Positions 23,100-35,070 of a stretch of DNA of 64,000 bases are shown in pieces. A program made the translations under genes and the position numbers. Below the pieces are notes generated by a model. It did no database searches. It had not been told where the DNA came from and was given only the letters and a program-made list of their open reading frames with translations. The DNA comes from Apostichopus japonicus (Eukaryota > Echinodermata > Holothuroidea > Aspidochirotida > Stichopodidae), in the NCBI RefSeq assembly GCF_037975245.1, contig NC_092567.1, positions 3,914,214 through 3,978,213 on the forward strand, given 5' to 3'. Position 1 is the first letter of the stretch, and every line of letters begins with the position of its first letter.

Positions 23100-25290
23100 A
23101 GCCGCTTTCAGGTATAACAGAAAACAAAGACAATTTAAGGTGCATAATGTTGTGACGTTATAGGTTATTGCACAATCAGTACTTTTCTTTTTTATGACTA
23201 AACTCAAACATATTTATATCTCAGCAAAAGAAAAGATGATTCTCGAATTCCCCGCCCCCACCCCATTTAGCCTTCTTCAGCGGGCTGGGATACTACTGTA
23301 ATCGGTATTTTGCTTGCAAGTTGTTATAACTTTTTAAAGCAGCTTTTTGCGTTTTGTCGCCGTTTAGCCACCCTTTTGACATCCATCGGGGTTTTTACAT
23401 GTATTCATCACAAAACATCAAACTAAAATATAAGCCAAGTTCTTCCCTACCTAGAGCACCAATTGGCGAGTAATAAAGGACTTCTTCAGATATAAGTTAA
23501 GAGTCTTCCGACAAATTTCTCATTTAGAAGCAATCGCATACAGTTCCCCAAATCCACTACTTTGAATCCAACCAATGCGTGAATAACTGACAAGTTTATT
23601 TATAAGCTGTTGCTTAAAAAAGATTCATTCATAATCCGAAAAAGCTGAGTCGTTATCACAGCCATACTCAAGGCACATAAATAGAGCATGGTGTTGTAGT
23701 ATATATTGGTGTACTGGATTGCTTACGACGTCGGCAAAGTGAAATTATTTACCTCATTATTCCATGACGTTCAAATAATTTAAATATTCATGTTATAGGC
23801 GGGGCTTATTGCGAACCTAACGGAAAATATCATCGAGAGAAACAACGTTCAAATTTGTAAATCCTTCGACCTTATACCACCATTTGAAGTTAGATTTGAA
23901 TAGATAAGCTAGGTGTGTATGTCGTTATGGTATCGTGGGGTCAATGCGGTTGAGATAATCATAGAGAGGACTCAAAAAGCTGCTTTAAGATTTAGATAAG
24001 TAGACCTCGATCATTCTCCTGACAGCAAACACAAAATGATCATGTTTTTAGCGTTTGGTTTGACTCTGTAAATAATCTATAAATAAACATAATTCGCGTG
24101 ACAGTCATTCAACTTTAATTTCTAAGATGGCAATCATGGCTTTTAAAAAATACCTTTACTAAACCGTTTACTGGCAATTATGTAAAAACAAACTTCGTTC
24201 TTTTAGTCTCTCCCCCAACTACTTACTTGCTTAGATTTCTAGTTCCATAAATATACACGTGGGAACGACGAATTCAATGGCTTTTATTTGTATCCCAGAA
24301 CCGTAGTGGGGATCCATTGACCATTGCAGTACTGTCGGATATTTCGTGTTTCTTTCGTTTCTTATCCTACCCACACCATGAATTTACGTTCCTGATACAA
24401 AAATAATCTTCGTAAAATTCGATTAATGACTAGTCTATGACAAGAGTGATAGCACATCAGTGTGGATTAACGTAGTTCAGTGTAGGGAACATGACCAGTA
24501 ATTGAGAAGACCTCGCTATGTAGGTCTGGATTTAAAGCTTGCAGAAACTAATCTTACAATAACTGTATTCACATTAAAGACATTTTGCTTCCAGCATATT
24601 GTAGTGTACAATATCTGGCATAGCGAAGACTGGGTACTTTTACAAACTTAGTAGTCGGGTAAGTTCCGTATGCATAAAATACTTTATAAACTTGAACAAA
24701 TGAAAACAACTGATGCGAATTTGTTGCCACAAAGAGACAATAATTATCATAGAGAAGTATAGACACAGTGACGTCAGACGGAATAATTGTATCATGGCAA
24801 CCGTTACGGAGTTTAAGCACTTTATAGTTGTTCTTGCTGTTTTAATGTACGCTTCGATGCAAAGTAGATTTTCTTGAACAAGCCATAATCCATGACATGT
24901 TTTTTTTTTTTTTTTTTTTTTTGATGGGAGGGGACTGGGGTACAAGTCTTTTGCATGGCTATCTGGTTTTACACTATCCGTACCTTCCTTAATTCCTTCA
25001 TTGATTAGTACAATATAATAACTTTATAAAATTCCAAGGTACTTGTACAAGTACAGGGTTTGTTGTACAGGGTTAGTTGTTGATATGTGCCTTACCAAAC
25101 AAAATGCACGTGACCTATATAATGTACAGAGCATGGCCGGGTTGAGGGGGGGGGTAACGTTAACTCTCGAAGGGACCTGTGAAACTTTTTTTCCCTAAGT
25201 TCCTAGACACAATCGTCCAAATAAAATATCTCTATTCCGCAACGGGAATGCAAACGGGCTAAGCGTAGAGCAATAAATGCTCAAATTAGT
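23100..25290. repeat. Duplicated module D+B, copy 1 (apparently uninterrupted)
   Basis: The first part (23100-23230) matches 41095-41230, and the next part (23235-24530) matches 46712-48050. In the second locus the two parts are separated by the Penelope pair, so this copy represents the unoccupied site. The B part (24540-25250) matches 48060-48850 and 59940-60640. A pure T run of about 22 bp lies at 24901-24922. Confidence 0.75.
24569..24850 (-). pseudogene. Exon-like conserved frame in module B, copy 1
   Basis: A minus-strand open frame of about 90 codons. It shares its reading frame with 48137-48410 and, up to a premature stop, with 60020-60180. Two copies (here and at 48 kb) end at the same stop after GSKMSLM. 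A segment with NG, an isoleucine/valine-rich stretch, then Y-C and ATNS is reminiscent of the end of an Ig I-set domain (Y-x-C-x-x-ATNS), but the spacing is not canonical and no start codon is convincing. It could be a degraded internal exon. Confidence 0.3.
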
Positions 25291-26570
25291 GCAGGTTGTT
25301 AACAAAAAACAAAGAAGAAAGTGAACCACATAGGTGAGTTGAAAATCAACAACAAAGGGAAATCACACATACACAAACTCACTCCAAAATGGAATAACTT
25401 GAATACAAATCGACACCTAATACAGTCTAGCGTGTACGTGTGTGTGTAGGGGGAAAGGGGGAGTGGTGGATTCCTCCTTTGTCAGCAGGTCCTGCACTAT
25501 ACCTCCCTCCCTTAATTCCTCCATTTATAAGTACAATATATTAACCTTACTTACTTACCTAATCAGGGTTTAGTTGGATTTCCTTTGTTCTGGAGTAAAT
25601 ATCGTTGACTCAATCACCTTTAGAGTAATATGGAAATCTTTCATTGTTATATTCAATCCTTGATAATTGGTTCTAGTATCGAATGGTCCTGGAATGGGAG
25701 GTGATGTTCAACTGTTTGGTTGAGGAAGTGCTGATGAACATACAATGCCATAGCAGTAGATCAAGCCTTTCTAAATCTAAGGTCAATGTGACAACATCGG
25801 AATTCCATTACAAACACAGTCAACATATCCAAAGTGTGCAGACATCAATCCGATATACAAGGCTTTTTGGAGGAACACATCCACTACTTCGTGTATAACC
25901 GTGATCGCCGTGTTAAAACCTGTCGTACAACTGATGTGCCATACGTTCTGATTTGAGCAATTCTATCACATTTTCTATTGTTTACCTGTATTTGAAAGCT
26001 TTACTAAAATATAAGTCATTTCTGCAGGTAACGCAGTAACATAACAAATCTATTCATATGTATCCAACCGAGGCAGAGGTCATACTATATACAATAGCAG
26101 GGAAACAACAGTTACTAAATTAATACACTGATGGTGTGAAAGCCTTTGTAACGGTTTTTACGAATGCGCCTGTTTTAAGTAACGTTCATTGGTTACGACA
26201 CGCACTTTGAATATGGGAACTGTTCAAATGAAATTCTCGCTAAATCAAATTTACTATAGCGTTTTCTATTAAGAAGATATTCACATGTCACCCTACTGTG
26301 AAGTCCTTGCCTAGCTAAGTTCTAACTTGGATCAAGTTCTAGTTTCTAGTTTGTACCCCAAAAATAATCTTACCGCTTGTCGACGAGGCACACGACAATT
26401 ACTCAACAATCGGCGTGTACATTAACCTCGATCGTATATGTCAATGCGGAATCGCGCATAACAACGTATACCAACCATTGTGACCCCTTGTCCCTTTCGA
26501 CACTCAACTCTAGTGGTTCGCCTTGCATGTATATGATTCCACAACAACTGAGGTCATGATCTTATAGCTG
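25290..26570. repeat. Duplicated module A, copy 2
   Basis: Closest to 60650-61920. It runs from GAACCACATAGGTGAGTTGAAAATC to ACAACTGAGGTCATGATC with near-complete identity by eye. It directly follows module B, and the same B+A order occurs at 59.9-61.9 kb. Exon-like minus-strand frames lie at 25570-25960 and 26400-26550. On the minus strand GATTAG is followed by GTAAGTAAGTAAGG, a strong splice-donor-like sequence. Confidence 0.8.
26400..26550 (-). pseudogene. Exon-like conserved frame, module A copy 2
   Basis: The minus strand is open across about 45 codons and includes GEPLELSVERDKGSQWLVYV, followed by DSALTYTIEVNVHADC and a stop. The copies at 61.8 and 37.1 kb are open in the same frame with substitutions. 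The alternating hydrophobic pattern suggests beta strands, possibly an Ig-like fold, but I cannot assign a family. Confidence 0.35.
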
Positions 26571-27548
26571 CCATGTATAGGATGCAAATTATTATTGCTA
26601 TGCAATGGCGTGTGACAATTTCTACCAGAAAATGTGACGTTTTGTATTGCTCAGTTTTATGACGCATATGGAATCTACCTTTTGTTGCTTAGGGCAAGTT
26701 AATATCTCGTCGAATACTCCTGAGAATTACGATTATGGAACGGTTTCATAAGATTACATATACATGTCATTAAATGCATCACGTGCGACCTCCAACAGTG
26801 ATGCAATGATTTGTTTGACAACACAACAAACAGTTTAATACTTAAATTACCAATTCACCTTTATCATTTGATAATGGTGAGGACTGATTGAAACTATGCA
26901 AGAACTAGTCAATCGTAACGTTGATCTTTGTTAAGCCTCGCTAGCCTTAGTAGAAAGAAATACCAAAGGCAGTTGTTTGTTCACCAGTGACCACGCACTT
27001 TTTCACATACTCCATTTGCTTTTCTCTTACACGTAGTAAAATAATTAAAATATATGAACTTCAGAGCTGGATTTCCATAACACACACCAATAAGATCTTT
27101 AATTTCCCTGTGGTCATGTGCCGGCACCTACGTATCACATAACATACTGTGGCATGTATGTGTTTTCATACTGGGATTTTTGTGGGATATCTATAGTGGT
27201 CGATGAGAATAACCTTCCTAGTTCCAACCTGCCAACTAGGTAGAACTTCGGCGGAACTTAATTGTGACAAGTAAGACCAGCAAACCGAAGCAAAAACTAG
27301 CTTAATTCGTTGGGGGATATCCATAAAATGCCTATTGTTACTTATTTTTGCGAGGTGTTTGATCCGAGGTATCCCTGCCATATATCCCAGGTGTTTACCA
27401 ATATATACAGAGATTAAGTCATAGTACACTAGTGCGACACGTTTTCTATTAGATATTGCACACATACAACGAACTATGAAACTTGCAAGAATCCAAGACT
27501 GCGCTACCACCCCTGCTTCTTCCCACACTTACAAGTGTCATTTTAAAT
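26571..27548. other. No gene recognised
   Basis: About 1 kb. One 120-codon minus-strand frame (27166-27528) shows no recognisable domain and no second copy in the window. I treat it as chance. Confidence 0.35.
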
Positions 27549-27951
27549 TTTATACAACACCTAGTTATATTCCGACCATTTGATTGGTCAATTGCTCGTC
27601 GATTGCATGCAAAATCCTCTCTATTGCACGCTATGATGATAGAACCATGCGTTATACTATTTTGATAGCACTTTTTTCAATGGTAAGAGAGCAGAGAAAC
27701 CTGTCTGTTCAAAACAATCTGTTGCATGACTGCATGAGTGCATTTTACATCCAATTTTATCCACATTTGAAGGTGTTGTATAAAACAAATAATGAATGGT
27801 TTCCATTCGTGCAATAGTGCAAATATTTAATTCGTTGAAAGATGTAATTTGTTCCATTCAACTCGGCTGCGCCTCGTTGATGGAACATTCCATCCTTCAA
27901 CTCATGAAATATTTACCCTATTGCACTCATAACCATTCATTATTTGTATAA
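27549..27951. mobile_element. Fold-back, MITE-like element, copy 2
   Basis: Matches 4590-4981 nearly end to end, with the same TATACAA/TTGTATA ends, internal AGGTGTTGTATA and right-half hairpin. Small indels separate the copies, for example CTGCATGAGTGCAT near 27730. The flanking TATA-rich sequence leaves the exact target duplication ambiguous (TA or TATA). Confidence 0.7.
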
Positions 27952-28798
27952 TATACAAGAAAGTTGGAATCGATTTGAAGTAACAACCTTACCCAATCTT
28001 TTTCTGTCTATTCTGAGTAGAGCGCTAAAGTGAAAGAGAAAAGTTTCTAGGCGTTGTAACACATACATCTAATCAAACCAAGGCAGTATCTGGATATAAA
28101 TGAAACTGGTCCTTGCAAGCACGACATTTTTATGCTGAACATTATGGAAACAAACTTCACGTGTGCAAACGATCCGAAGAAAATATGACTATATTGGAGA
28201 GGGAACATATATTTTGGAGTGAACAATAGACGGCTAATGAAAAAAAAAACAAGACAACAGATACAAACAATCTTCCAATTTATGCTATTAAGTAAACATG
28301 TACAAATAAGAATCCGAATGTTTTCAACTGAAATAAGTGTTACGATATTTTCTTTATTTGAATGATTCCTAATTCCTAATTACTGCAAGGCAATTGCTGA
28401 TGTCGCCCAAATCTAGCCAAACCTAACATATTATACAATGTGTAAGGGTGCCAAGACTGGCAGAATGTACAAAAGTTGCAACAAAGCAAATGTTAGTATG
28501 GCAAACTACTGTTTGTAGTGTCAATGGTACGTACGTTGGTTGTGTTTAGCGAAGACAACATCAACGTATAATGGCAGTAATAAGTCATCATAGTTTTTAT
28601 TAAATGTTTACACAGGACATATATCTCCTACGATTTTCATTCATGTTAATTAGTAGATCGATGATTAGAGTAGATTCACGACTAACACGAATCACATATT
28701 ACGTCCATAGACCGACGAAGAACGGTAAAAGTGCTCTATTCAAAATTTCTACCAGTTAAAAAGGGTTCCTAGGGTCATCGGAAACCTAACCTCTACAG

Positions 28799-28855
<57 letters not shown>

Positions 28856-30390
28856 ACACTTAAGCAGTTATGTGTACAGCAGAAATTAGAACTATGAAGG
28901 GGGCATAATTTTAAAAGGGGCACTTCTCACAAAGGGAACATTATAAAACTTCTAAGCGCTATGAGGTACAAACAAATGATTGCCCAAAATGACTCCCACG
29001 TTGCAGGAAATGAGCAAACATGAGAGTATTGTATTACGTATATACACTGTCTTAGTAGGAACCAAGGTGAGAAAAAAGTGTCCCCATTTAAATCACACAA
29101 TTTTGAATTTTTATATCAACATTTTTACCTTTAGGTTCACAATTCTTAACCTTTTATCTTAAAATTATGAATTCAAAAGTCACAAACAAAATGTCAACAT
29201 TTTGAATTTGCAAGTCAAAATGTTGAGATTAAAAGTCAAAATATAAAGATAAATGTAAATATTTTTCAAAAGTTAGAGATTTGAGAACATCTTTTTCCCC
29301 TTCCTATGTCCTTGTTGAGCCTCCATACGTGGCAGACGAACTTTCAGGGGAAAGATTGAGGAGGCTCGCTTAGCTTCATTCAACCTGAAAAGAGTGCTTT
29401 AGTGATACTTCCTGCTTTTAATTAAATTAATTTTTCGTGGTACTCAAGGGTGGGGGGGGGGGGCGATCGCTGGGCAGATCCATGGTATACAGTAAAATAT
29501 AGGAATATGTGTGGATGGCATGTCTTGCTAGCTTGATGTATATTAATGGAAGCGATGCTATTACCAACGTCTTAACTAATGTACATCTTTTTTTTGCAAT
29601 TCAGTGCATAGTTCTGTTTAATTTATACATAGCTTGAATAACAGCCAACGGTAAAAATATTGGTTTTCAGAAATGTAACATTAAATTTGTCCTTAAAAAC
29701 TAATACTCCTTAAATCCAATCGTCATAGTCATTTGAACTTCCTCTTTTAGTTCATATTATTCTTTTAACACTGGAGAACCGCACAAATTCATACAACCCA
29801 GCTAACCACGACCAATTCCTTTATAGTGTGTGCAGTCTGTCTTAGTCAATGATGTATGGCGGTAGGAAGCAACAATGGTATTAAGGTGTTATTTCTAAAT
29901 CGGTTAGTTAAACAAAGCAGCCCTGGTATTTATCGCCCCAGGTAAAATGAGACAATCATCTAGAAATGCTGTTATAATTATTCATTCAGTTGTGAAGATT
30001 TGGTAGATTATACTTTGACTGATTTGGTCCGGACTGGTGTGTTATAAACAGCACAATATTACACGTTTATATTGCAAATCGAAAGTAAACTTATAGAAAA
30101 CCTTATAGTACACACATCACACGGTGTGTGCTTCCATTACATATGTGCACCGATACGATTACATCGAAGAAAACGATATTTACTATTACGAGGAGTGAAA
30201 TATCACACAATAAACCAAGTTATAATAATTGAAGGCAACGTTTCAAAGTTAGTTATTTATACCTGTTGGAATATGTTTTTATTTAATCTTTAATAGAGGT
30301 ACGCTTTGAAGTTTCGGGATACATGCTTTATAGGAATCACAAAACAACCTCACGTATCGTCGTAATTGACTACGCCTAGTATAAGGTATT
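27952..30390. other. No gene recognised
   Basis: About 2.4 kb of AT-rich DNA with a (TA)n run at 28800-28852 and a poly-G tract near 29450. The segment 29160-29290 is rich in AAAAGTCAAAAT words. No domain-bearing frame found. Confidence 0.35.
28800..28852. repeat. (TA)n microsatellite
   Basis: Uninterrupted alternating AT of about 53 bp. Confidence 0.95.
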
Positions 30391-30393
30391 TCT

Positions 30394-32162
30394 GATGCAA
30401 AATTGAATTTCGAAAAAAGCATTGCCCTAAAAATTAAGGATAACCCAAAGGCCTTCTTTTCTTATGTCAGGTCAAAGCAGAAAGTTAAAGATGCAATTGT
30501 TTCCCTTAGGGCACCACAGGCTGATAAGATAGTTACTGATAGTCAGGATCTTGCAGATCTTTTGAACGACTATTTTGTGTCGGTTTTCACAAGGGAAGTA
30601 GTATTCCAGATTTTCAGGGGGGCAGTGATAGGCCTAAACTGGATACGGTCTTATTTTCGGATGATGTTGTCTTAAAGGAGTTGCTTCGTCTAAATGTTTC
30701 TAAAGCTTCTGGACCGGATGCAATCCATCCGTATTTGTTAAAGACTTTTGCACACTATTTCTGCGTTCCAATCTCGTTAATTTTTAGTAAATTTATGGAT
30801 GAAGATTATGTTCCTAGGGACTGGAGATGTGCTAATATTACCCCAATTTTCAAGAAGGGTGATAAGACTAAGCCCTGTAATTATAGGCCCGTTAGTCTCA
30901 CTAGTGTAGTTTGTAAGGTCATGGAGTCTATTGTTAAAAAGTCTTTGGTCTGTCACTTCAGCAGTCAGTCTTTGATCAGAGAGTCTCAGCATGGCTTTTG
31001 TCAAAAAAGGTCTTGTCTCACTAATATCCTTGAGTTTAAAGAAGATGTAACAAGCTCACTAAATAGGCAGAGGTCTGTAGATGTTGTGTTCCTGGATTTC
31101 CAGAAGGCCTTTGATAAAGTTCCCCACCAGCGTCTTTTACTTAGGCTGAAGAGCATGGGTGTCATAGGGAATTTACTGTCTTGGATAGGGATTTGGCTTG
31201 GTAATAGGGAACAGAGGGTGGTAATTAATGGCTGTGATTCTTCTTGGCAGAACGTTACTAGTGGGGTTCCACAAGGATCTGTATTAGGTCCCCTGTTGTT
31301 TGTTGCCTATATAAATGACATCGACGGAGATATTTTGTGTACAGCTAAGAAGTTTGCTGATGACACCAAATTGTATTCTGAGGTCTCTTCCAAAAGCGAT
31401 TCTGAGAAATTTCAAGCGGATTTAGATAAGATTTTTTCCTGGTCTCAGGGGTGGCAAATGCTTTTTAATATTGATAAATGTAAGGTAATGCTCATTGGTA
31501 GTAGTAACCAAAAGTTTACATACAATCTAAATGGTGTGGAGTTACAGGAGGTCTCTGTTGAAAGAGACCTAGGTATCTACATTGACTCGTCTCTGCAACC
31601 TTCCAAACATTGTCTTGAAGCTGCTAAAAGAGGTAATAGGGTTGTAGGTATTATAAGGAGGAACTTCAGTTTTCTGAAAGAGGACATCGTAGTTAGGCTT
31701 TATAAGCAGTTGGTTAGGCCTCATCTGGAGTATGCTGTGCAGGCTTGGAACCCTTATTTTGCTAAGGATAAGGAAGTACTTGAAAAGGTCCAGAGGAGGG
31801 CTACTAGGATGATTAGTTCCTTAAAGAGGGTTCCTTATTATAGGCGGTTACAACTGTTGAATCTCACCACACTGGAGCTTAGGAGGTTACGTGGGGACTT
31901 GATCCAGGTTTTCAAGATTGTGTATGGTTTCGACAATTTATCCTTTTCCGACTTTTTCATGTTTGCAAACAGTAGTTGTACTAGAGGTCATTGTCTTAAA
32001 CTTCAAAAGTCGCATAGTAGGATTAATATTCAGCATAACTTTTTTTCTAATAGGGTTGTGAATGAGTGGAATAGTTTGCCTGAGAAAGTTGTACTTGCAA
32101 GTAGTGTCAATGGGTTTAAGAATGCTTTGGACAAGCACTTTAAGCATTGTAATCGGGTCTGA
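30394..32162 (+). pseudogene. CR1-like reverse transcriptase ORF2 fragment (frameshifted)
   Basis: LINE reverse transcriptase, which copies element RNA at a nicked target. The first segment (30394 to about 30600) reads the linker (NPKAFFSYVRSKQK). The frame is then disturbed between about 30600 and 30680. From 30681 it is open for 493 codons. RT motifs in order: GPDAIHPYLLK, ANITPIFKKGDK, NYRPVSLTSV, QHGFCQKRSCLTN, DVVFLDFQKAFDKVPH (motif A), GVPQGSVLGPLLF (motif B) and FADDTKLY (motif C, catalytic DD). The C-terminal part has WNPYF and VVNEWNSLP. The catalytic core is intact, but there is no endonuclease and the frame is broken, so it is not autonomous. The CR1 assignment rests on motif B and C wording; another member of the jockey/CR1 group is possible. 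Confidence 0.88.
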
Positions 32163-32258
32163 GTGTTTGTGTCTTCAGCTTTTTACCCTCTCTTTACAGG
32201 GTCCTTGATGGGGACTTAAGTGTCCCTCCTGATCCTTTTTTCTACTAAACTAAACTAA
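30394..32258 (+). mobile_element. CR1-like non-LTR retrotransposon, 5'-truncated
   Basis: Contains the C-terminal endonuclease-RT linker, the RT domain, the C-terminal region and the 3' UTR. It ends at about 32258 with the short tail ACTAAACTAAACTAA, where CR1-group elements usually carry a short tandem tail and not poly-A. The 5' side stops abruptly before the endonuclease, as expected for incomplete reverse transcription. An inverted fragment of the same family with the same tail lies at 51945-52200. Confidence 0.9.
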
Positions 32259-32640
32259 TATTATATACGGTAACTATAATTTCTTTTGTATTAAATTAGC
32301 CCTGAATCACAACCATCCCCTCCACGAATTACACAGTGAAGCCTTAGTCCTAGATGTAACCTTATAGAATGTTAAAGGTAAACACATGTCACGTGAACTA
32401 GTTAGATAATTGTGGCGAGAGCGAGAGTGACAATGATAGTATACACCATTGACAGGACCAGAGATATTGTCTTTACAGAAAGGTTCACGATTCAAAATGC
32501 AATAATACATTTTTAGTCTAATATGAATAATAAATAATGATATTGCTTAGGGAAACATTAATACCGTAACATCGACGTCCACAAATTCTTGACAGTATTT
32601 CTACATCAGCTTAATTATAGTGTGTTATTGTTAGTATTAT
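32259..32640. other. No recognised feature
   Basis: About 380 bp between the CR1 tail and the next satellite, with nothing identified. Confidence 0.4.
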
Positions 32641-32644
32641 ATAA

Positions 32645-33290
32645 TATTTTATATACATCCTATACAGCCATCCTATCTATCATATCCACCCATCATATCC
32701 ATCCATCCAATCCATCTATCCTATCCGTCCAATATATATATCCATCATATCAATCCTATCTATCCATCCTATCATTCTATCGTATCCATGCATCGTACAA
32801 ATCGTATCCATCCATCCAATCCATCCATCCAATCTATCCATCTATTCCTGCCATCATATCCATCCATCCTATCCATCCATCCATCCTATCTATCATATCC
32901 ATCCATCCTATCCATCCACCATATCCATCCAATCCCTCCATCCAATCTATATATCTATTCCTGCCATCATATCCATCCATCCTATACATCCATCTTATCC
33001 ATCCATCCTATCTATTATATCCATCCTATCTATTATATCCATCCATCCTATCCATCCATCATATCCATCCAGTCCATCCATCCAATCTATCTATCTATTC
33101 CTGCCATCATATCCATCCATCCTATCCATCCATTCTATCCATCATATCCATCCATCCCATCCATCCATCATATCCATCCAATCCATCCGTCCAATCTATC
33201 TATCTATTCCTATTTGTGTATCTGCCATCATATCCATCCTATCCATCCATCCTATACATCCATCCTATCCATCATATCTATCATAAGTAA
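32645..33290. repeat. CATCCTATC-type satellite with higher-order units
   Basis: Tandem CATCC, TATCC and CAATC units. A longer word (TCTATTCCTGCCATCATATCC or a variant) recurs with TTCC at 32845, 32958, 33098 and 33207, giving a higher-order period of about 109-140 bp. The plus-strand frames of 176-233 codons are repeat artefacts. Confidence 0.9.
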
Positions 33291-33809
33291 CAACTGCGCT
33301 GTATTCGCATCACGATAACATGTGTTACAGGTGGCACAGTAATTACTGCAAAGCTGTTACACGTAGAACTACGAGTCCGAAAGGTGAAAATGCGCGGCGG
33401 CTGGGTAACGTAGACTATACTCCCTAGCCGTACAATACGGAGTGCATGGTCGGCGCTGACACAACACGTGGACGACACACTGCGGCGGTTATTTTATACT
33501 GCATGCGAGATTCAGATGGTAGCTTAACTTTTCTCTAATCGTATTGGTAAATCCATTTGATTAAAACATTTTTTTTTCACGGGCAGGTGAGTGTGTGCAA
33601 GTCTCAAATAGGTACAAAACAGATACACGAAATGGGACCTAAGGTGGGGGAGGGGGAACCAACATTAGCCTTATGGGTAGTTACACGTCTAAATTAGGCC
33701 TTAATATAGTAATAGTTTACCATCATCTACATTTACAAGTGAACGTGTAATAGCTTTGCAGTAGTAACTGTGCTACCTGGTGCACACGTTACCGTGTTAC
33801 GAAACGTGA
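33291..33809. other. No recognised feature between satellite blocks
   Basis: About 520 bp of ordinary sequence separating two blocks of the same satellite; no gene seen. Confidence 0.4.
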
Positions 33810-34225
33810 TCGTATCCATGCATCCTATAAATCTTATCCATTCATCCTATCTATCCATCATATCCATCTATCCTATCCATCAATCCTATCTATCATATCT
33901 ATCAACCCTATCTATTCATCCATCATATCAATCCATCATATCCATCAATCCTATCCATCCATCCTATCATTCCATCGTATCGATGCATCCTAAAACACCT
34001 ATCCCTCTATCATATCCATCCATCCTATCCATCCATCCTATCCATCATATCTATCCATCCTATGAATGCATCCCATCCATCTATGCTATAAATCATATCC
34101 ATACATCCTATCCATCCATCATATACATCCTATCCATCCATCCTATCCATCCATCCTGTCTATCATACCCGTCCATCGTATCCATCCATCCTATCCATCC
34201 ATCATATCCATCCATCACATATATA
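33810..34225. repeat. CATCCTATC-type satellite, further block
   Basis: Same unit types as 13985-15270 and 32645-33290, plus-strand pyrimidine-rich orientation. Confidence 0.9.
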
Positions 34226-34387
34226 GAGGATAGTGGATAGTTGTCCTCATCGTCTACATTTAGTGGATTCATTGGTTCCGGTCTATTTCAAATATCAGTG
34301 TCAAAAAATAAGCTAAACTGTTAGAAAACTGCTTATCCACTAGAGAGCATGTGTAAGAAAATGTGTAAAAGTAAGTTAGCCTGACGT

Positions 34388-34428
34388 TTCGATCCTAGCA
34401 GGATCTTCTTTGAAGGCTAAGAAAAGCC
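34388..34428 (-). ncRNA. Degenerate hammerhead-like core, minus strand
   Basis: Read on the minus strand: AGCCT, a degenerate core, GATCCTGCTAGGATC (stem II), then GAAACGTC and AGGCT. AGCCT and AGGCT form a perfect 5-bp stem I around the core. It clearly belongs to the same Penelope family as 17702-17738, but the CUGANGA box reads TCAAAGA, so it is probably dead. Confidence 0.55.
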
Positions 34429-34439
34429 TTTCAGGCTTA

Positions 34440-35070
34440 AAATATCAGTGGAGTTCTCTGTCCATCTTTCCATTAATTCGTCCATACTGCTGACTAGGTG
34501 TCCGTCTTTATTCATAAGGAAAAACACTCCCTAGGCTTTCATTACAAAGGGTATTTGTAAGTTTGTATATTGCTTGCATATTCTGACTGGATGCAGCTGC
34601 TTCAGCTTCTTTTGCAATATTTTCGACCCAATGCCTCTTGTCGGCTCTAATAAACCTCTTCACCTCTCTGTCTTTCTCTTTATAGTCGTCTTTAAACTTC
34701 TCTTTATTCTCTCTGATCTAGTACTGAGAGAATTTTGCTATTTAAATCAGTTCTTTGTGCAATAATTTCCCATGTCTCTTCACGTATCCATGGTTTCTTA
34801 CTCTTCCTTTTCCCTTTTTTTGCCTAGAACCTTCTCAGCTGCCTCAATGTACACTCTCTCTATTCGTTTGTACGCTTCCTCAATTGTTTCCAGATCATTT
34901 TCAATATTTTTGCACCATTCTACTTCATCTTCCAGTACCTAGTACATGTTCCACATCGCTGTAATGAATGTTGCCTTCACTTTATTATTTCGTAGCCTGT
35001 CGGTATCAAATCTAGCACGCAACGTTTTCTGTTCTCTTCATGACTTTCTTTAGCTTTAACTTAAAGGATT
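34440..35070 (-). pseudogene. LINE endonuclease-RT linker remnant (RTE-like)
   Basis: Read on the minus strand with several frame changes, this gives peptides such as NDLETIEEAYKRIERVYIEA, KRFIRADKRHWVENIAKEAE and KDGHLVSSMDELMERW. These match the linker between endonuclease and reverse transcriptase seen in RTE-like and similar LINEs, where a lysine-rich helix is followed by a D/E-rich RW-x-E motif. Neither catalytic domain is present. It is heavily decayed, and its downstream edge abuts the hammerhead remnant at 34388-34428. Confidence 0.55.

Noticed and set aside
32589-34240. Frames of 156-233 codons with the same composition
   Set aside because: Same satellite family; repeat artefact.
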